Source of the DNA: an uncultured Prevotellaceae bacterium
GTDB lineage: Bacteria; Bacteroidota; Bacteroidia; Bacteroidales; Bacteroidaceae
Direction: 5' to 3'
NCBI GenBank assembly: GCA_900321965.1
Contig: ONYA01000025.1
Location: forward strand, 1 to 48,185
Length of the DNA: 48,185 nucleotides
In this document: positions 8,388 to 16,806 of the stretch, one piece after another
Position numbering within the stretch: position 1 is the stretch's first letter
How the letters are laid out: every line of letters starts with the position of its first letter
Translations under genes and position numbers: made by a program
The notes under the pieces: generated by a model
Told to the model about the DNA's origin: nothing
Databases searched by the model: none
The model's input: only the letters and a program-made list of their open reading frames with translations

Positions 8388-8395
8388 CAAAGGTA
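8388..8395 (-). promoter_or_regulatory. -7 element upstream of the M28 peptidase
   Basis: The complement reads TACCTTTG, in the 72-bp gap after the zinc-ribbon membrane gene. It implies a leader of roughly 15 bases and separates this transcription unit from the upstream metA/U32 block. No clear TTTG is found 20 bp upstream. Confidence 0.5.
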
Positions 8396-8442
8396 CAAAG
8401 ATTCCATGAAACGGGCAATCCCCATTTATGTGGATTTTCCAC

Positions 8443-9429
8443 TTATTCGTTCATAGCGCCACAATGGGGGCACGTGCCCTTATGGTAAAGCAAGCCGCCG
8501 CAACGCCCACACTGGTAGCGGGGACGGGGACGCCGGAAATAGCTCCAAAGGGCAAACACATAATACGCCACCAACAAGGGGTAACCTATATAATATAAGG
8601 TGAAGACGCTGAACATAATGTAGGCGACGGCACAGGTGGCCCCCAGTCCCAAGAGATAGAGGATGGCCTCACCAAAAGGCAGCTGGCGGCGCACGTCGTC
8701 GAGCACGGCGACAGCAACAATGACGATGGCCCATACCGACACCAAGAACAGCCCGAGACTCGTGGGCACAGCAAAGGGGTTGAGCGTCGGGTGGAAATAG
8801 AAGTGCCGCCATTTCTCGGGGCCGAAAAGCTGGATGGAGCTGTAGAGCGTAGCCGACGAAGCCACCAACAGCGACAGCAGCGAGGGGTAGAACGAATCAA
8901 TATCGTTGAAATGCACCAGCTTAGCCTGACGCTGTATCTGTTTCCGATAGACGTATGCTGCCGTCACCACCACGATAAACGCCATAAAAATCAGCAGGTG
9001 GGCGTCGGAGAAGAAGTCGATAAACTCCGAGATGGGGTCGTCGGGCGATACTGCCAGCAACATATCGTGCTCATGAATCCAACCGAAAGTCAACTGGTCG
9101 CGCGCCACCTTCACCCAGACGGAGTCAATGGTGTCGGCAGGCACCATCTTAATATCAGCCACCACCAAATGGTCGTTACGGTAGACCATCATCGTGTCGA
9201 CAGGCATCTCGTTAAGTGCTTCTGCCGGCAACTGCAGGATGATGGGCATCGAGTCGGCACGCACCTGGAAATTGTAGTTCTGAGTATAATGGTGGGTGGT
9301 GTAGAACGATATGCTGTCTAACTGCTGCTCAGTCAAGTCCCAAGCGTCAGGCGACAGCTGCCCGCGATTGTAACAACCCGTCAGCAGAAGCAGTGGCAGC
9401 AACAATTTAACTATTTGACGCATAGACAT
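8443..9429 (-). CDS. membrane lipoprotein with C-terminal zinc ribbon, unknown function
   Basis: 328 aa. The N-terminus is a lipoprotein signal (IVKLLLPLLLLTGC). It is followed by about 130 soluble residues (LSPDAWDLTEQQLDSISFY to LAVSPDDPISEF), then about five membrane segments (LLIFMAFIVVVTAAYVY; LSLLVASSATLYSSI; GLFLVSVWAIVIVAVAVL; AILYLLGLGATCAVAYIMF; YIGYPLLVAYYVFAL). The last 30 residues form a zinc ribbon, CGRCGGLLYHKGTCPHCG. The combination of an extracytoplasmic lipidated head and a C-terminal zinc ribbon is unusual; I recognise no named family. The start (9429 or 9423) lies inside the end of the U32 gene, indicating coupling. The window holds several other zinc-ribbon proteins upstream (12908-20698), possibly only coincidence. 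Confidence 0.65.
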   Translation of the reverse strand: MSMRQIVKLLLPLLLLTGCYNRGQLSPDAWDLTEQQLDSISFYTTHHYTQNYNFQVRADSMPIILQLPAEALNEMPVDTMMVYRNDHLVVADIKMVPADTIDSVWVKVARDQLTFGWIHEHDMLLAVSPDDPISEFIDFFSDAHLLIFMAFIVVVTAAYVYRKQIQRQAKLVHFNDIDSFYPSLLSLLVASSATLYSSIQLFGPEKWRHFYFHPTLNPFAVPTSLGLFLVSVWAIVIVAVAVLDDVRRQLPFGEAILYLLGLGATCAVAYIMFSVFTLYYIGYPLLVAYYVFALWSYFRRPRPRYQCGRCGGLLYHKGTCPHCGAMNE

Positions 9430-11209
9430 TCATTTGACAATGGGCACAATCGAACTCAAGACGGAAGCGGCGACCGTCAGCTAAGCGGAGGTAGAGCGGG
9501 AATTTTAGAGGAGAGAGATTTCCAGAAGAAAGAGGGTACTTGCTGCAATAGCCTAAGGTATAGCGGATGCAGTAGCGGCACTGCATAAGAGGTCCTTCCC
9601 CACCCTTCAGCTCATAAGCTGTAGGTTCAGCAACGCCATAGAAACTTGCGGCTTCGCGGTTAGCGATATTGTCGCAAAAGCTGACTTCTTTTTGCAAGGT
9701 GCGAGGTGCGAGGTGTGAGGTACGAGATTTCTCACACCTCTCACCTTGTACCTCATATCTCGATATCAGCATCCTCCTTAGTTCGGCCAACTGGCTGCTG
9801 GGAATGAAATAATTGAAGTCGGCGGGGAGGTCGACGTCAGAACACTCGTAGGGGGTGTTGCCTAACTTGGTAAGCTGGCGGATAATATTGTCGCGCTGGG
9901 GCTTTTCGGCCGTCTGATGAGGGATAGACAGATTGACAAAGACATCACCCGACGAGAGACGGAAGCCGTCGGCGGTTGGTCGCAATGACAACGTGATGGT
10001 AATCTTGCGCTCGGCACTGGGCTTCGACAACAGGCGGTCGAACTCCTGGTCGTTGTTACGATAGAGGCGAAGACCTGGACGCAGACCGTCGGGCATACGC
10101 TGCGGGAACAAACGATTCCCCTCTACCCTATTCACACGGAAGCCCTCGAGCTGGCGATCACGATTCAAGAAGCAGAGACCGTCGCCGTTGGCGAAGGTCG
10201 CGGTGCCGGCCACTGTGAATGAGTCGCGACGTATCTCCTTGACGGTACCTACAAACTCGCCCATCGCCTTCGGTGTGTCAAACGAAGCGATGTCGGGACG
10301 GCGACCGCGGGCGAAATAGTCGGTGTAGCCACGGTTGAAGGTCTTCTGGAGATTGGGGGTAAAAGTGTAGCGACAATGTCCGCGAGAGGCGCGGCAGTAA
10401 AGGTCGGGATGACGACGGATAATCTGATTAAGACGTTCGCTGTAAGCAGCTGTGACGTTTTTGACGTAGGCCACATCCTTCAGGCGACCCTCAATCTTGA
10501 ACGACGTAGCTCCAGCCTCAGCCAAAGCCTCCAAATTGTCTATCTGGCACATATCCTTCAACGACAGCAGGTGGCGGTCGTGCTCGATGACCCGACCGTC
10601 GGCGTCGAGCAAGTCGAACTGCATACGACAGAACTGGGCACACTCACCACGATTGGCCGAACGCTGGAAGCAGTACTGCGACGCATAGCACTGACCGCTA
10701 TAGCTGACGCAGAGGGCACCGTGAACAAAAACCTCAAGTTCAACGTCGGGCACCGCCTCATGGATAGCCCGAATCTCGTCGATGGAGAGTTCGCGGGCCA
10801 GCACCACCCGGGAGAAGCCCAAGTCGCGCAGCCAGGCAACCTTCTCGACCGTACGGTTGTCGGTCTGAGTACTGGCGTGAAGGTCAAATGAGAAATTTCT
10901 CATTTGTAAAATTGCCATATCCTGCACGAGGACAGCATCTACCCCACTCTGCTGCAGTTCCTCAAGCAGTCGGCGGGTGTCCTCCAGTTCGTCGTCGTAG
11001 ATGATGGTGTTGACGGTGACGTAGACCTTAGCATCGAACTGATGGGCATAGCGGCAGAGTTCAGCGATGTCGGCCACACTATTGCCGGCAGCAGCGCGGG
11101 CACCGAAGCGCTGGGCGCCGATGTAGACAGCGTCGGCACCATGATCGATGGCCGCCTTACCACACTCCAAATTCTTAGCCGGAGCCAGCAGTTCAAGAGG
11201 TCGCGTCAC
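9407..11209 (-). CDS. U32 peptidase-family protein (RlhA/TrhP-like RNA hydroxylation)
   Basis: 600 aa, beginning with GTG at 11209 (GTGA overlap with the metA stop). The N-terminal U32 core is clear: LELLAPAKNLECGKAAIDHG, DAVYIGAQRFGARAAAGN, VYVTVNTIIYDDE, VFVHGALCVSYSGQCYASQY and GECAQFCRMQF. Cys clusters match the Fe-S-binding Cys of the family. U32 members RlhA (23S rRNA C2501) and TrhP (tRNA U34) carry out prephenate-dependent RNA hydroxylation; the long C-terminal part with CRYCIRYTLGYC and FDCAHC is closer in size to RlhA. Two unusual internal tracts are seen: a 22-bp palindrome (10885-10906, residues about 102-108) and an inverted heptamer array (9697-9763, residues about 482-504). Confidence 0.85.
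   Translation of the reverse strand: MTRPLELLAPAKNLECGKAAIDHGADAVYIGAQRFGARAAAGNSVADIAELCRYAHQFDAKVYVTVNTIIYDDELEDTRRLLEELQQSGVDAVLVQDMAILQMRNFSFDLHASTQTDNRTVEKVAWLRDLGFSRVVLARELSIDEIRAIHEAVPDVELEVFVHGALCVSYSGQCYASQYCFQRSANRGECAQFCRMQFDLLDADGRVIEHDRHLLSLKDMCQIDNLEALAEAGATSFKIEGRLKDVAYVKNVTAAYSERLNQIIRRHPDLYCRASRGHCRYTFTPNLQKTFNRGYTDYFARGRRPDIASFDTPKAMGEFVGTVKEIRRDSFTVAGTATFANGDGLCFLNRDRQLEGFRVNRVEGNRLFPQRMPDGLRPGLRLYRNNDQEFDRLLSKPSAERKITITLSLRPTADGFRLSSGDVFVNLSIPHQTAEKPQRDNIIRQLTKLGNTPYECSDVDLPADFNYFIPSSQLAELRRMLISRYEVQGERCEKSRTSHLAPRTLQKEVSFCDNIANREAASFYGVAEPTAYELKGGEGPLMQCRYCIRYTLGYCSKYPLSSGNLSPLKFPLYLRLADGRRFRLEFDCAHCQMNVYASNS
9697..9763. repeat. inverted pair of heptamer arrays inside the U32 gene
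   Basis: Left arm: AGGTGCG, AGGTGCG, AGGTGTG, AGGTACG (9697-9724). Right arm read on the other strand: AGATATG, AGGTACA, AGGTGAG, AGGTGTG. Segments 9697-9719 and 9731-9753 pair at 20 of 23 positions (two of the other three are G-T), including a perfect 10-bp core. It is coded in frame as a basic linker (GERCEKSRTSHLAPRTLQKE). Confidence 0.85.
10885..10906. repeat. 22-bp perfect palindrome inside the U32 gene
   Basis: Two AAATGAG/CTCATTT halves form an exact 22-bp palindrome. It encodes part of ILQMRNFSF, close after the conserved QDMA segment. Its sequence is AT-rich in contrast to the GC-rich flanks, and the AAATGAG unit resembles the heptamers in the ATPase gene at 29392-29426. Confidence 0.75.
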
Positions 11210-12123
11210 TTGATATCCTCAATATTATAAGGTGTCTCCTGATAGACGTAGTAGTTGATCCAGTTGGCGTAGAAGAGGTTTGCATGAGCGCGCCAGGTGA
11301 CTAACGGGCCTTCGTTGGGATTGTTATGACGGTAATAGTTGCGCGGCAGTTCCACATCCTTCCGGATGTCCTTGTCGCGACGATACTCACGGTCGAGCGT
11401 GTCAGGCGCATACTCCAAATGGCCCGTGATGAAGAACTCGCGGCCTTCGCGGGCCATGATGATGCTGACACCACTCTCCTCGCCGTCGGCTATCAACTGC
11501 AAATCGGGGTTAGCCAGAATGTCGTCGCGATGCAGCTCCGTATGACGGCTGTGAGGCATGTAAAACACGTCGTCGAACCCCCGGAAGATAGGCAGACGGT
11601 TGTCGAGCATCTGTTGCGGGAAAATGCCGAACATCTTCTTCGACAACGGATACTTGGGCACGCCGTAGTGGTAATAGAGTCCCGCCTGAGCTGCCCAACA
11701 TATATATAAGGTACTCGTGACATGCGTGCGAGCCCACTGGAAGATTTCAGTAATCTCCGACCAGTAGCCTACCTCCTCAAACTCTAACTGCTCAACGGGT
11801 GCGCCAGTAACAATCATACCGTCGAACTTCTCGTTGCGCATCTCGTCGAAAGCACGATAGAACATCATCATGTGTTCGATGGGCGTATTCTTCGGTGTAT
11901 GACTCTGCAGCTTCATAAAGTTGATGTCGAGCTGCAGGGGCGTGTTCGAAAGCAGGCGTATAAGGTCGGTCTCGGTGGTTATCTTCAACGGCATGAGGTT
12001 GAGGATAACGATGCGCAACGGACGGATATCCTGAGCATGAGCACGCTCGTCGCCCATCACGAAAATATTCTCCTGCTTCAACAGGTCGATGGCCGGTAAA
12101 CGGTCGGGAAGTCTTAATGGCAT
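11206..12123 (-). CDS. metA: homoserine O-acyltransferase, MetA type, predicted acetyl-CoA specific
   Basis: 305-aa cytosolic enzyme for the first committed step of methionine synthesis, O-acylation of homoserine. Catalytic residues are in place: nucleophile C142 (YICWAAQAG), H235 and E237 (FITGHLEYA). Residue 111, known to decide acyl-CoA choice in this family (Gly for succinyl-CoA, Glu for acetyl-CoA), is Glu here (TGAPVEQLEFEEVGYW). The product is therefore predicted to be O-acetylhomoserine despite the usual annotation as a succinyltransferase. The gene starts 19 bases after the PP2C stop with no visible promoter between, and its stop overlaps the GTG of the U32 gene, so it may be read through from the signalling operon upstream. 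Confidence 0.93.
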   Translation of the reverse strand: MPLRLPDRLPAIDLLKQENIFVMGDERAHAQDIRPLRIVILNLMPLKITTETDLIRLLSNTPLQLDINFMKLQSHTPKNTPIEHMMMFYRAFDEMRNEKFDGMIVTGAPVEQLEFEEVGYWSEITEIFQWARTHVTSTLYICWAAQAGLYYHYGVPKYPLSKKMFGIFPQQMLDNRLPIFRGFDDVFYMPHSRHTELHRDDILANPDLQLIADGEESGVSIIMAREGREFFITGHLEYAPDTLDREYRRDKDIRKDVELPRNYYRHNNPNEGPLVTWRAHANLFYANWINYYVYQETPYNIEDIK

Positions 12124-12142
12124 AGTTTATGTTCTTTCCTTC

Positions 12143-12895
12143 TTAAACAATCTTGATGATACATACTGAAACGTTGTCGTAGCCGCCAGCCTCAATAGCT
12201 TTCTGGCACAGGTCGTTGGCATCGGCATTCTCATTGAGGAGCTGTTCTATCTCCTCGTCGTTCAACATACAAGTCAACCCGTCGCTACAAAGCAGAAAGA
12301 CGTCGCCAGGCAACACCTGTTCCGTACAGTCTACCATATCGATATAAGACGTCTTACAACCACCACCAATGCAGTTGGTGATGTAATTAGTATGTTCGTT
12401 GGATCCTCCTACGAGATTGGTCAGCGAGTGGTCGGTAGACAGCTGACGCAGACGGCCGTCATGCAACCGGTATATGCGGCTGTCGCCACAGTTCATCCAA
12501 TAGAACCTGCTGTTATAATAGGCTAAGGCAACAAGCGTTGTGCCCATATTGTGATAGCAGGGCTCCGAATGGCCTTTCGAATCAATCATATGGTTGATAG
12601 AGTTGAGCCACTCAAAGATAGCCTCGTTATAGTCAGAGACACTCAGCCCCTTTGGTATGTCGCCAAAGAAGTAGTCGAGATTATGCAGCACGTCGCTGCT
12701 GGCCACCTCTCCGCCGAGATGCCCTCCCATACCATCGGCCAGAGCTGTCAGGCAGCGGTCGGTGTCAGACAGATCTACCGTATCAGCGAAGCTACCGTCC
12801 CGCACACAGGTATGGCAAGCAAGCACCATATCCTCGTTCTTCTGGCGAACACAGCCCACATAGCTTGCTGCAAGTATATTCAGTGTCATGAACAA
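12143..12895 (-). CDS. PP2C-family Ser/Thr protein phosphatase
   Basis: 250-aa soluble metal-dependent phosphatase, last gene of the kinase-AAA-FHA cluster. PP2C motifs are in order: VRQKNEDM (18-23), ALADGMGGHLGGE (D54, G55 metal site), MGTTLVAL, NCGDSRIYRLHDG, STDHSLTNLVG, LLCSDGLTCML and GGYDNVSVCI (metal-binding Asp-Asn). All metal-ligand Asp residues expected for activity are present. Start 12895, or Met3 at 12889, lies 12 bases after the FHA gene stop. It is the natural candidate to reverse phosphorylation by the kinase at 16803-19760. A second, much more divergent PP2C-like gene lies at 42699. Confidence 0.93.
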   Translation of the reverse strand: MFMTLNILAASYVGCVRQKNEDMVLACHTCVRDGSFADTVDLSDTDRCLTALADGMGGHLGGEVASSDVLHNLDYFFGDIPKGLSVSDYNEAIFEWLNSINHMIDSKGHSEPCYHNMGTTLVALAYYNSRFYWMNCGDSRIYRLHDGRLRQLSTDHSLTNLVGGSNEHTNYITNCIGGGCKTSYIDMVDCTEQVLPGDVFLLCSDGLTCMLNDEEIEQLLNENADANDLCQKAIEAGGYDNVSVCIIKIV

Positions 12896-12907
12896 TCTTT
12901 GTTTTTA

Positions 12908-13492
12908 TTAATTGATACTAACTTGGAGGTTGACGTTAGCCACGCCCACGATGTCGCCATTCTTGAGCGACATCTCGACGTCGGGCTGCAACGAATGCTG
13001 ATTCAGCGTTGTGCCGTTCGACGAATGCTTGTCGACGATGCACCATCCAGTAGTAGCATTGTACTTCAGCTGGGCGTGTACCCCCGAGACATAGCCGTTG
13101 TGCTCGAAGAACTGCGTATAGGGTCCCTGCCTGCGCCCGATGACCGCGCCGTTGACCGCCTGAATACGTATATTAAGGTTCGTATTATAAAGCGTCAGTG
13201 TCGGTATACCGGGCTTCGCCATAGCGTTCTGCTCGTTCGACCGATAAGAAATATGATTAGAATTCGATGTCACCGACACGTCGGTAGCAGAGATTGACAT
13301 CGGTGAGAAGTCGCTCTTATGGCCGGTGCTCTGACGCTCCTCTGCCGACACCATCAAGCCGCCGCAAAACGTGCAGCGCCGTCCGAGTCCTACGCGTCCG
13401 CAGTTCTGGCAATAGAGCAACGCCTGTCCACACTGGTCGCAGTAGTGGCTGTCGTCGTCAATCTCTTCTTTACAATTAGGACATATAATCAT
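12908..13492 (-). CDS. double zinc-ribbon protein with FHA domain
   Basis: 194 aa, cytosolic. The N-terminus has two zinc ribbons, C4-C7-C18-C21 (CPNC...CDQC) and C28-C31-C40-C43 (CQNC...CTFC). A Ser/Thr/Asn-rich linker (about 50-97) follows, then an FHA domain (98-194). The phosphothreonine-binding residues are present: G119-R120, S136-x-x-H139 and N159-G160-T161 (KHSSNGTTLN). FHA domains read phosphothreonine peptides, so this is the likely reader of the adjacent kinase. The ATG overlaps the AAA gene stop by 4 bases, indicating translational coupling and perhaps fixed stoichiometry. Confidence 0.92.
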   Translation of the reverse strand: MIICPNCKEEIDDDSHYCDQCGQALLYCQNCGRVGLGRRCTFCGGLMVSAEERQSTGHKSDFSPMSISATDVSVTSNSNHISYRSNEQNAMAKPGIPTLTLYNTNLNIRIQAVNGAVIGRRQGPYTQFFEHNGYVSGVHAQLKYNATTGWCIVDKHSSNGTTLNQHSLQPDVEMSLKNGDIVGVANVNLQVSIN

Positions 13493-16400
13493 GCTCTTTC
13501 AATAATATCTTCTGGTAAAATAATCTGATAAGTCTCCTTCGTCACCTGGTCGGGCGGCATCTGCGAGACGCGTTGCGACAGCTGCTGTATGGTCTGGTCG
13601 AGCAGGTTGCGCATCTCGCGGGCATTGCCGAAAGAGGCGTCCTTGGACATCACCATCTTGAAGATGACGTCGAGCGCCTTGAACTCTGCCGTCGGCGAGA
13701 GTGTGTACTGCTCCTTCTGTGCCATCTTCTTGAAGATAGACAGCAGTTCGTCCTCGTTATAGTCGTCGATATGCAGCTTATGGGTGAAGCGGCTGGCCAG
13801 ACCGGGGTTCATCTGCATGAACTCCTCCATCTTGTCCTTATAGCCGGCTGCAATGACGACGAACTTGCCGCGATCGTCCTCCATTCGCTTCATCAGCGTG
13901 TCGATGGCCTCCTTGCCATACTGGTCGTTCTGGTCGCTCAGCGTATAAGCCTCGTCGATGAAGAGAATACCGCCCATCGCCTTGTCGCACATGTTGTTGA
14001 CAATCTTCGGCGTCTCGCCCATATACTTGCCCACCAGCGTAGCGCGGCTCGTCTCCAGCACACGGCTCGTCGGCAGTATGTCCATCGAGTTAAGTATCTC
14101 GCCCATCTTTCGGGCTATCGATGTCTTACCCGTTCCGGGATTACCCGTCAGCACAAAGTTCATAGCCATTTGCTGCACATTGCCGGCACCCATAGCGGCA
14201 CGCTGCTTCATGAACATACTCTGTACGGCGAGACGTCGGATGCTGTTCTTCACCGAGCGCATACCCACGAAGTCGTCCAGCTCGTTGAGCACCTCATCCA
14301 ACGGACGGGCTTTCTCGTTCTGGGCCATCGGCAGATCGTCAGTCGTCAGGCGGTACATATCCTCCTCCTTAAAGCCCGGGGCGCTCATCAACGCTACGAG
14401 ACGCTGACTCTGCTTCTCGACGGCCTCGTCGAAGATGCGGCGGGCCTCGCGGGCATTGCCGAAGTTCTTGTCGCGACGCAGGTAGAGCTGTTCGAACTGA
14501 CGATGCACAGCCCCCTTCGTCTCGTCGCTGATGGTGAAGTTCTTGGTCTCAGCGAGATGGAGGAAAATCTCCGTCAGCTCGTCAGGCGTATAGTCGTCGA
14601 AGTGGATGGTCTGCGTGAAACGGCTCTTCAAGCCCGGGTTGGAGTCGATGAAGTCGTGCATCTGGTCGGTATAGCCCGCCACGATACAGATGAACTTGCC
14701 GCGATCGTCCTCCAGACGCTTCAACAGCGTGTCAATAGCTTCAGAGCCGAAGGTGTCGGTATCGCTCGACTTCAGCGTATAAGCCTCGTCAATAAACAGG
14801 ACACCACCCATCGCCGTATCAATGAGCTGATTGGTCTTGATGGCCGTCTGACCGCTATAGCCCGCAACGAGCTTGGCGCGGTCGGCCTCTACCAATTGTC
14901 CGCGCGAGAGAATGCCCAAGGTGCGGAAGACGTCGGCCATGATGCGGGCAACCGTCGTCTTACCTGTACCGGGATTACCCGTAAACACATAGTGCTTACC
15001 CTGGAAGGTGTTCGACTCTCCGCGTCGTATCTGCAGGTTCAGGAAGGCGGCCAGATTGCTGATTTCCTTCTTCACAGCCGTCAGACCAACCATACCGTCA
15101 AGCTTCTTCAGACATTCTGAGTAGTCGACGGCCTTTGGTGCCTCAAACGGGATGTCCTCGTCCTCGATGGTCATCAGCTGTTCGTTGCTCAAAGCTGACA
15201 TATCACCATACTGCAGACGCTGTGCCTGCTTCTTGCAGATCTCGTCGAAGAGCGTGCGCATCGTACGGCCATTGGCAAAGTCTTTGTCACGCGATTCGTA
15301 CATTTGCTTGATGCACGCCTTTGTCTTTTCTTCTGCCTGTGGCGACATCAGGTATTTCTTGTCCTTTGCAAAGACGAGCAGAATCTCATAGAGCTGTTCA
15401 GGAGAATAGTCCTCAATATTCAGGAAATAGTTGAAGCGGCTCTTGAAACCGGGATTGATGCGGAACAGGTTATCCATCTCCGTACGATACCCGGCAGCGA
15501 TGACGACGAACTTGCCGCGATCGTCCTCCATACGCTTCATGAGTTTCTCCAAAGCCTGGGCTCCCTGGTTATCACGGTCTCCGGCCTGACTGACGGGAGC
15601 CAGCGTGTAGGCCTCGTCAACAAAGAGGATGCCACCCATCGCCTTGTCGCAGAGGTGGTCGACCACCTTTGGCGTCTCACCCTGATAGGGACTGACCATC
15701 TTCGCGCGGTCTACCTCGACGACGTGTCCGCTGTCGAGATAGCCTATCGACGCCAAAATCTCACCCAATTTACGGGCAATAGTGGTTTTGCCCGTACCGG
15801 GATTACCTGTCAGGATAATATGCATCGACATCTTCTCCTGCTCGCCCAGTCCGCGCTCTGCTCGCTGGATGCTGTTCTGTACGGAGTAGGCAATCTCGCG
15901 TACAGCCTGCTTCACCTCGTCCATACCGATGAATCGGTCAAGATCGTGCAGGATATCGTCAAGTGAACGCTCTTCGGGGACATAGCCCTGTATGTCGTCC
16001 ATCTCCACCTGAGCTGCATCAGCACCGCGACTGATGAACGACGTGAAGATGTCTTCTGCCGTCTTCATAGCCAGATGGGCGTTGCCGAAGGTGTCGTCCT
16101 TGATTTTTATCTGATACTTAAAGTAACGTGCAAGCTTTTGTTCTGCCTCTGCAGAATAGGTATTGATACCATACTTCACCCGAAGCGACTGCTTGGTTAT
16201 TTCACACAGCTCCTGATAGTTCGGTGTCGGCAGCCGGAACATATACTTGAACCTGTTCTTCACCGCCGGGTTGCTCTCCAAGAAGTCGTCGAGTCCCTTG
16301 GGCAATCCCGCCATCACGACGATGGGGTTATCGTCCCACTTATCCATCTCGACAAAGAGCTTGTCGAGGGGATTCACCTGATTGGAATACTTGTCAGGCA

Positions 16401-16806
16401 GCAGTTTCTGAACGTTATCGAAGAAGAGGATGCCATTCTTGGCCTTCTTGATATTTTCTTCCCACTTATCGACGAAACGACTATAGTCTACCGCATCAAC
16501 GATTGTCAGTTTCGACTTCTCGATGATCTTGTTCTGACAGAAATAGTCGCGCAGAATCTCTGCTAACGCCGTCTTGCCCGTACCCGTCTCACCTATTATT
16601 ATAGCATTCACGGAAAGACGCACGTTGGCAATATCCTTTCGCGAGCGGAGGTAGGTATACGTGTCGACAATGGTCTTCAGCTGCGCTTTGACCTCATCCA
16701 GTCCGACCAGTTTATCAAGGATATTCTGACTGGCAACCGGCTGTCCGCACCACCTGCAGAACTTGGCAATGTTACGGTTTTCCTTATGACAATATTCGCA
16801 AATCAT
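13489..16806 (-). CDS. zinc-ribbon protein with four tandem AAA+ (CbxX/SpoVK-type) modules
   Basis: 1105 aa. Residues 3-20 form a zinc ribbon (CEYC...CRWC). Four AAA+ modules follow. Module 1: Walker A GETGTGKT (72-79), Walker B ILFFDN (126-131). Module 2: GNPGTGKT (334-341), ILFVDEAYTL (393-402). Module 3: GNPGTGKT (610-617), VLFIDEAYTL (669-678). Module 4: GNPGTGKT (888-895), ILFIDEAYTL (947-956). Each has an SRF/NRF arginine-finger candidate. Module 1 lacks the Walker B Glu (FFDN), so it likely binds but does not hydrolyse ATP. CbxX/CfxQ modules usually occur once (rubisco activase CbbX, SpoVK) or with TPRs (EccA); four in one chain is unusual. It overlaps its two neighbours by 4 bases each. 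The substrate is unknown; a remodelling ATPase controlled by the neighbouring kinase is the working inference. Confidence 0.92.
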   Translation of the reverse strand: MICEYCHKENRNIAKFCRWCGQPVASQNILDKLVGLDEVKAQLKTIVDTYTYLRSRKDIANVRLSVNAIIIGETGTGKTALAEILRDYFCQNKIIEKSKLTIVDAVDYSRFVDKWEENIKKAKNGILFFDNVQKLLPDKYSNQVNPLDKLFVEMDKWDDNPIVVMAGLPKGLDDFLESNPAVKNRFKYMFRLPTPNYQELCEITKQSLRVKYGINTYSAEAEQKLARYFKYQIKIKDDTFGNAHLAMKTAEDIFTSFISRGADAAQVEMDDIQGYVPEERSLDDILHDLDRFIGMDEVKQAVREIAYSVQNSIQRAERGLGEQEKMSMHIILTGNPGTGKTTIARKLGEILASIGYLDSGHVVEVDRAKMVSPYQGETPKVVDHLCDKAMGGILFVDEAYTLAPVSQAGDRDNQGAQALEKLMKRMEDDRGKFVVIAAGYRTEMDNLFRINPGFKSRFNYFLNIEDYSPEQLYEILLVFAKDKKYLMSPQAEEKTKACIKQMYESRDKDFANGRTMRTLFDEICKKQAQRLQYGDMSALSNEQLMTIEDEDIPFEAPKAVDYSECLKKLDGMVGLTAVKKEISNLAAFLNLQIRRGESNTFQGKHYVFTGNPGTGKTTVARIMADVFRTLGILSRGQLVEADRAKLVAGYSGQTAIKTNQLIDTAMGGVLFIDEAYTLKSSDTDTFGSEAIDTLLKRLEDDRGKFICIVAGYTDQMHDFIDSNPGLKSRFTQTIHFDDYTPDELTEIFLHLAETKNFTISDETKGAVHRQFEQLYLRRDKNFGNAREARRIFDEAVEKQSQRLVALMSAPGFKEEDMYRLTTDDLPMAQNEKARPLDEVLNELDDFVGMRSVKNSIRRLAVQSMFMKQRAAMGAGNVQQMAMNFVLTGNPGTGKTSIARKMGEILNSMDILPTSRVLETSRATLVGKYMGETPKIVNNMCDKAMGGILFIDEAYTLSDQNDQYGKEAIDTLMKRMEDDRGKFVVIAAGYKDKMEEFMQMNPGLASRFTHKLHIDDYNEDELLSIFKKMAQKEQYTLSPTAEFKALDVIFKMVMSKDASFGNAREMRNLLDQTIQQLSQRVSQMPPDQVTKETYQIILPEDIIERA

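Noticed and set aside
7084-8442. Long start of the M28 gene at 8442
   Set aside because: The extra residues lie upstream of the -7 box and precede a normal signal peptide at 8370/8367.
13573-15120. 515-codon open frame on the plus strand opposite the AAA+ gene
   Set aside because: Its repetitive HQRVDGLL-like residues mirror the repeated AAA+ modules on the other strand; it is a mirror artefact.
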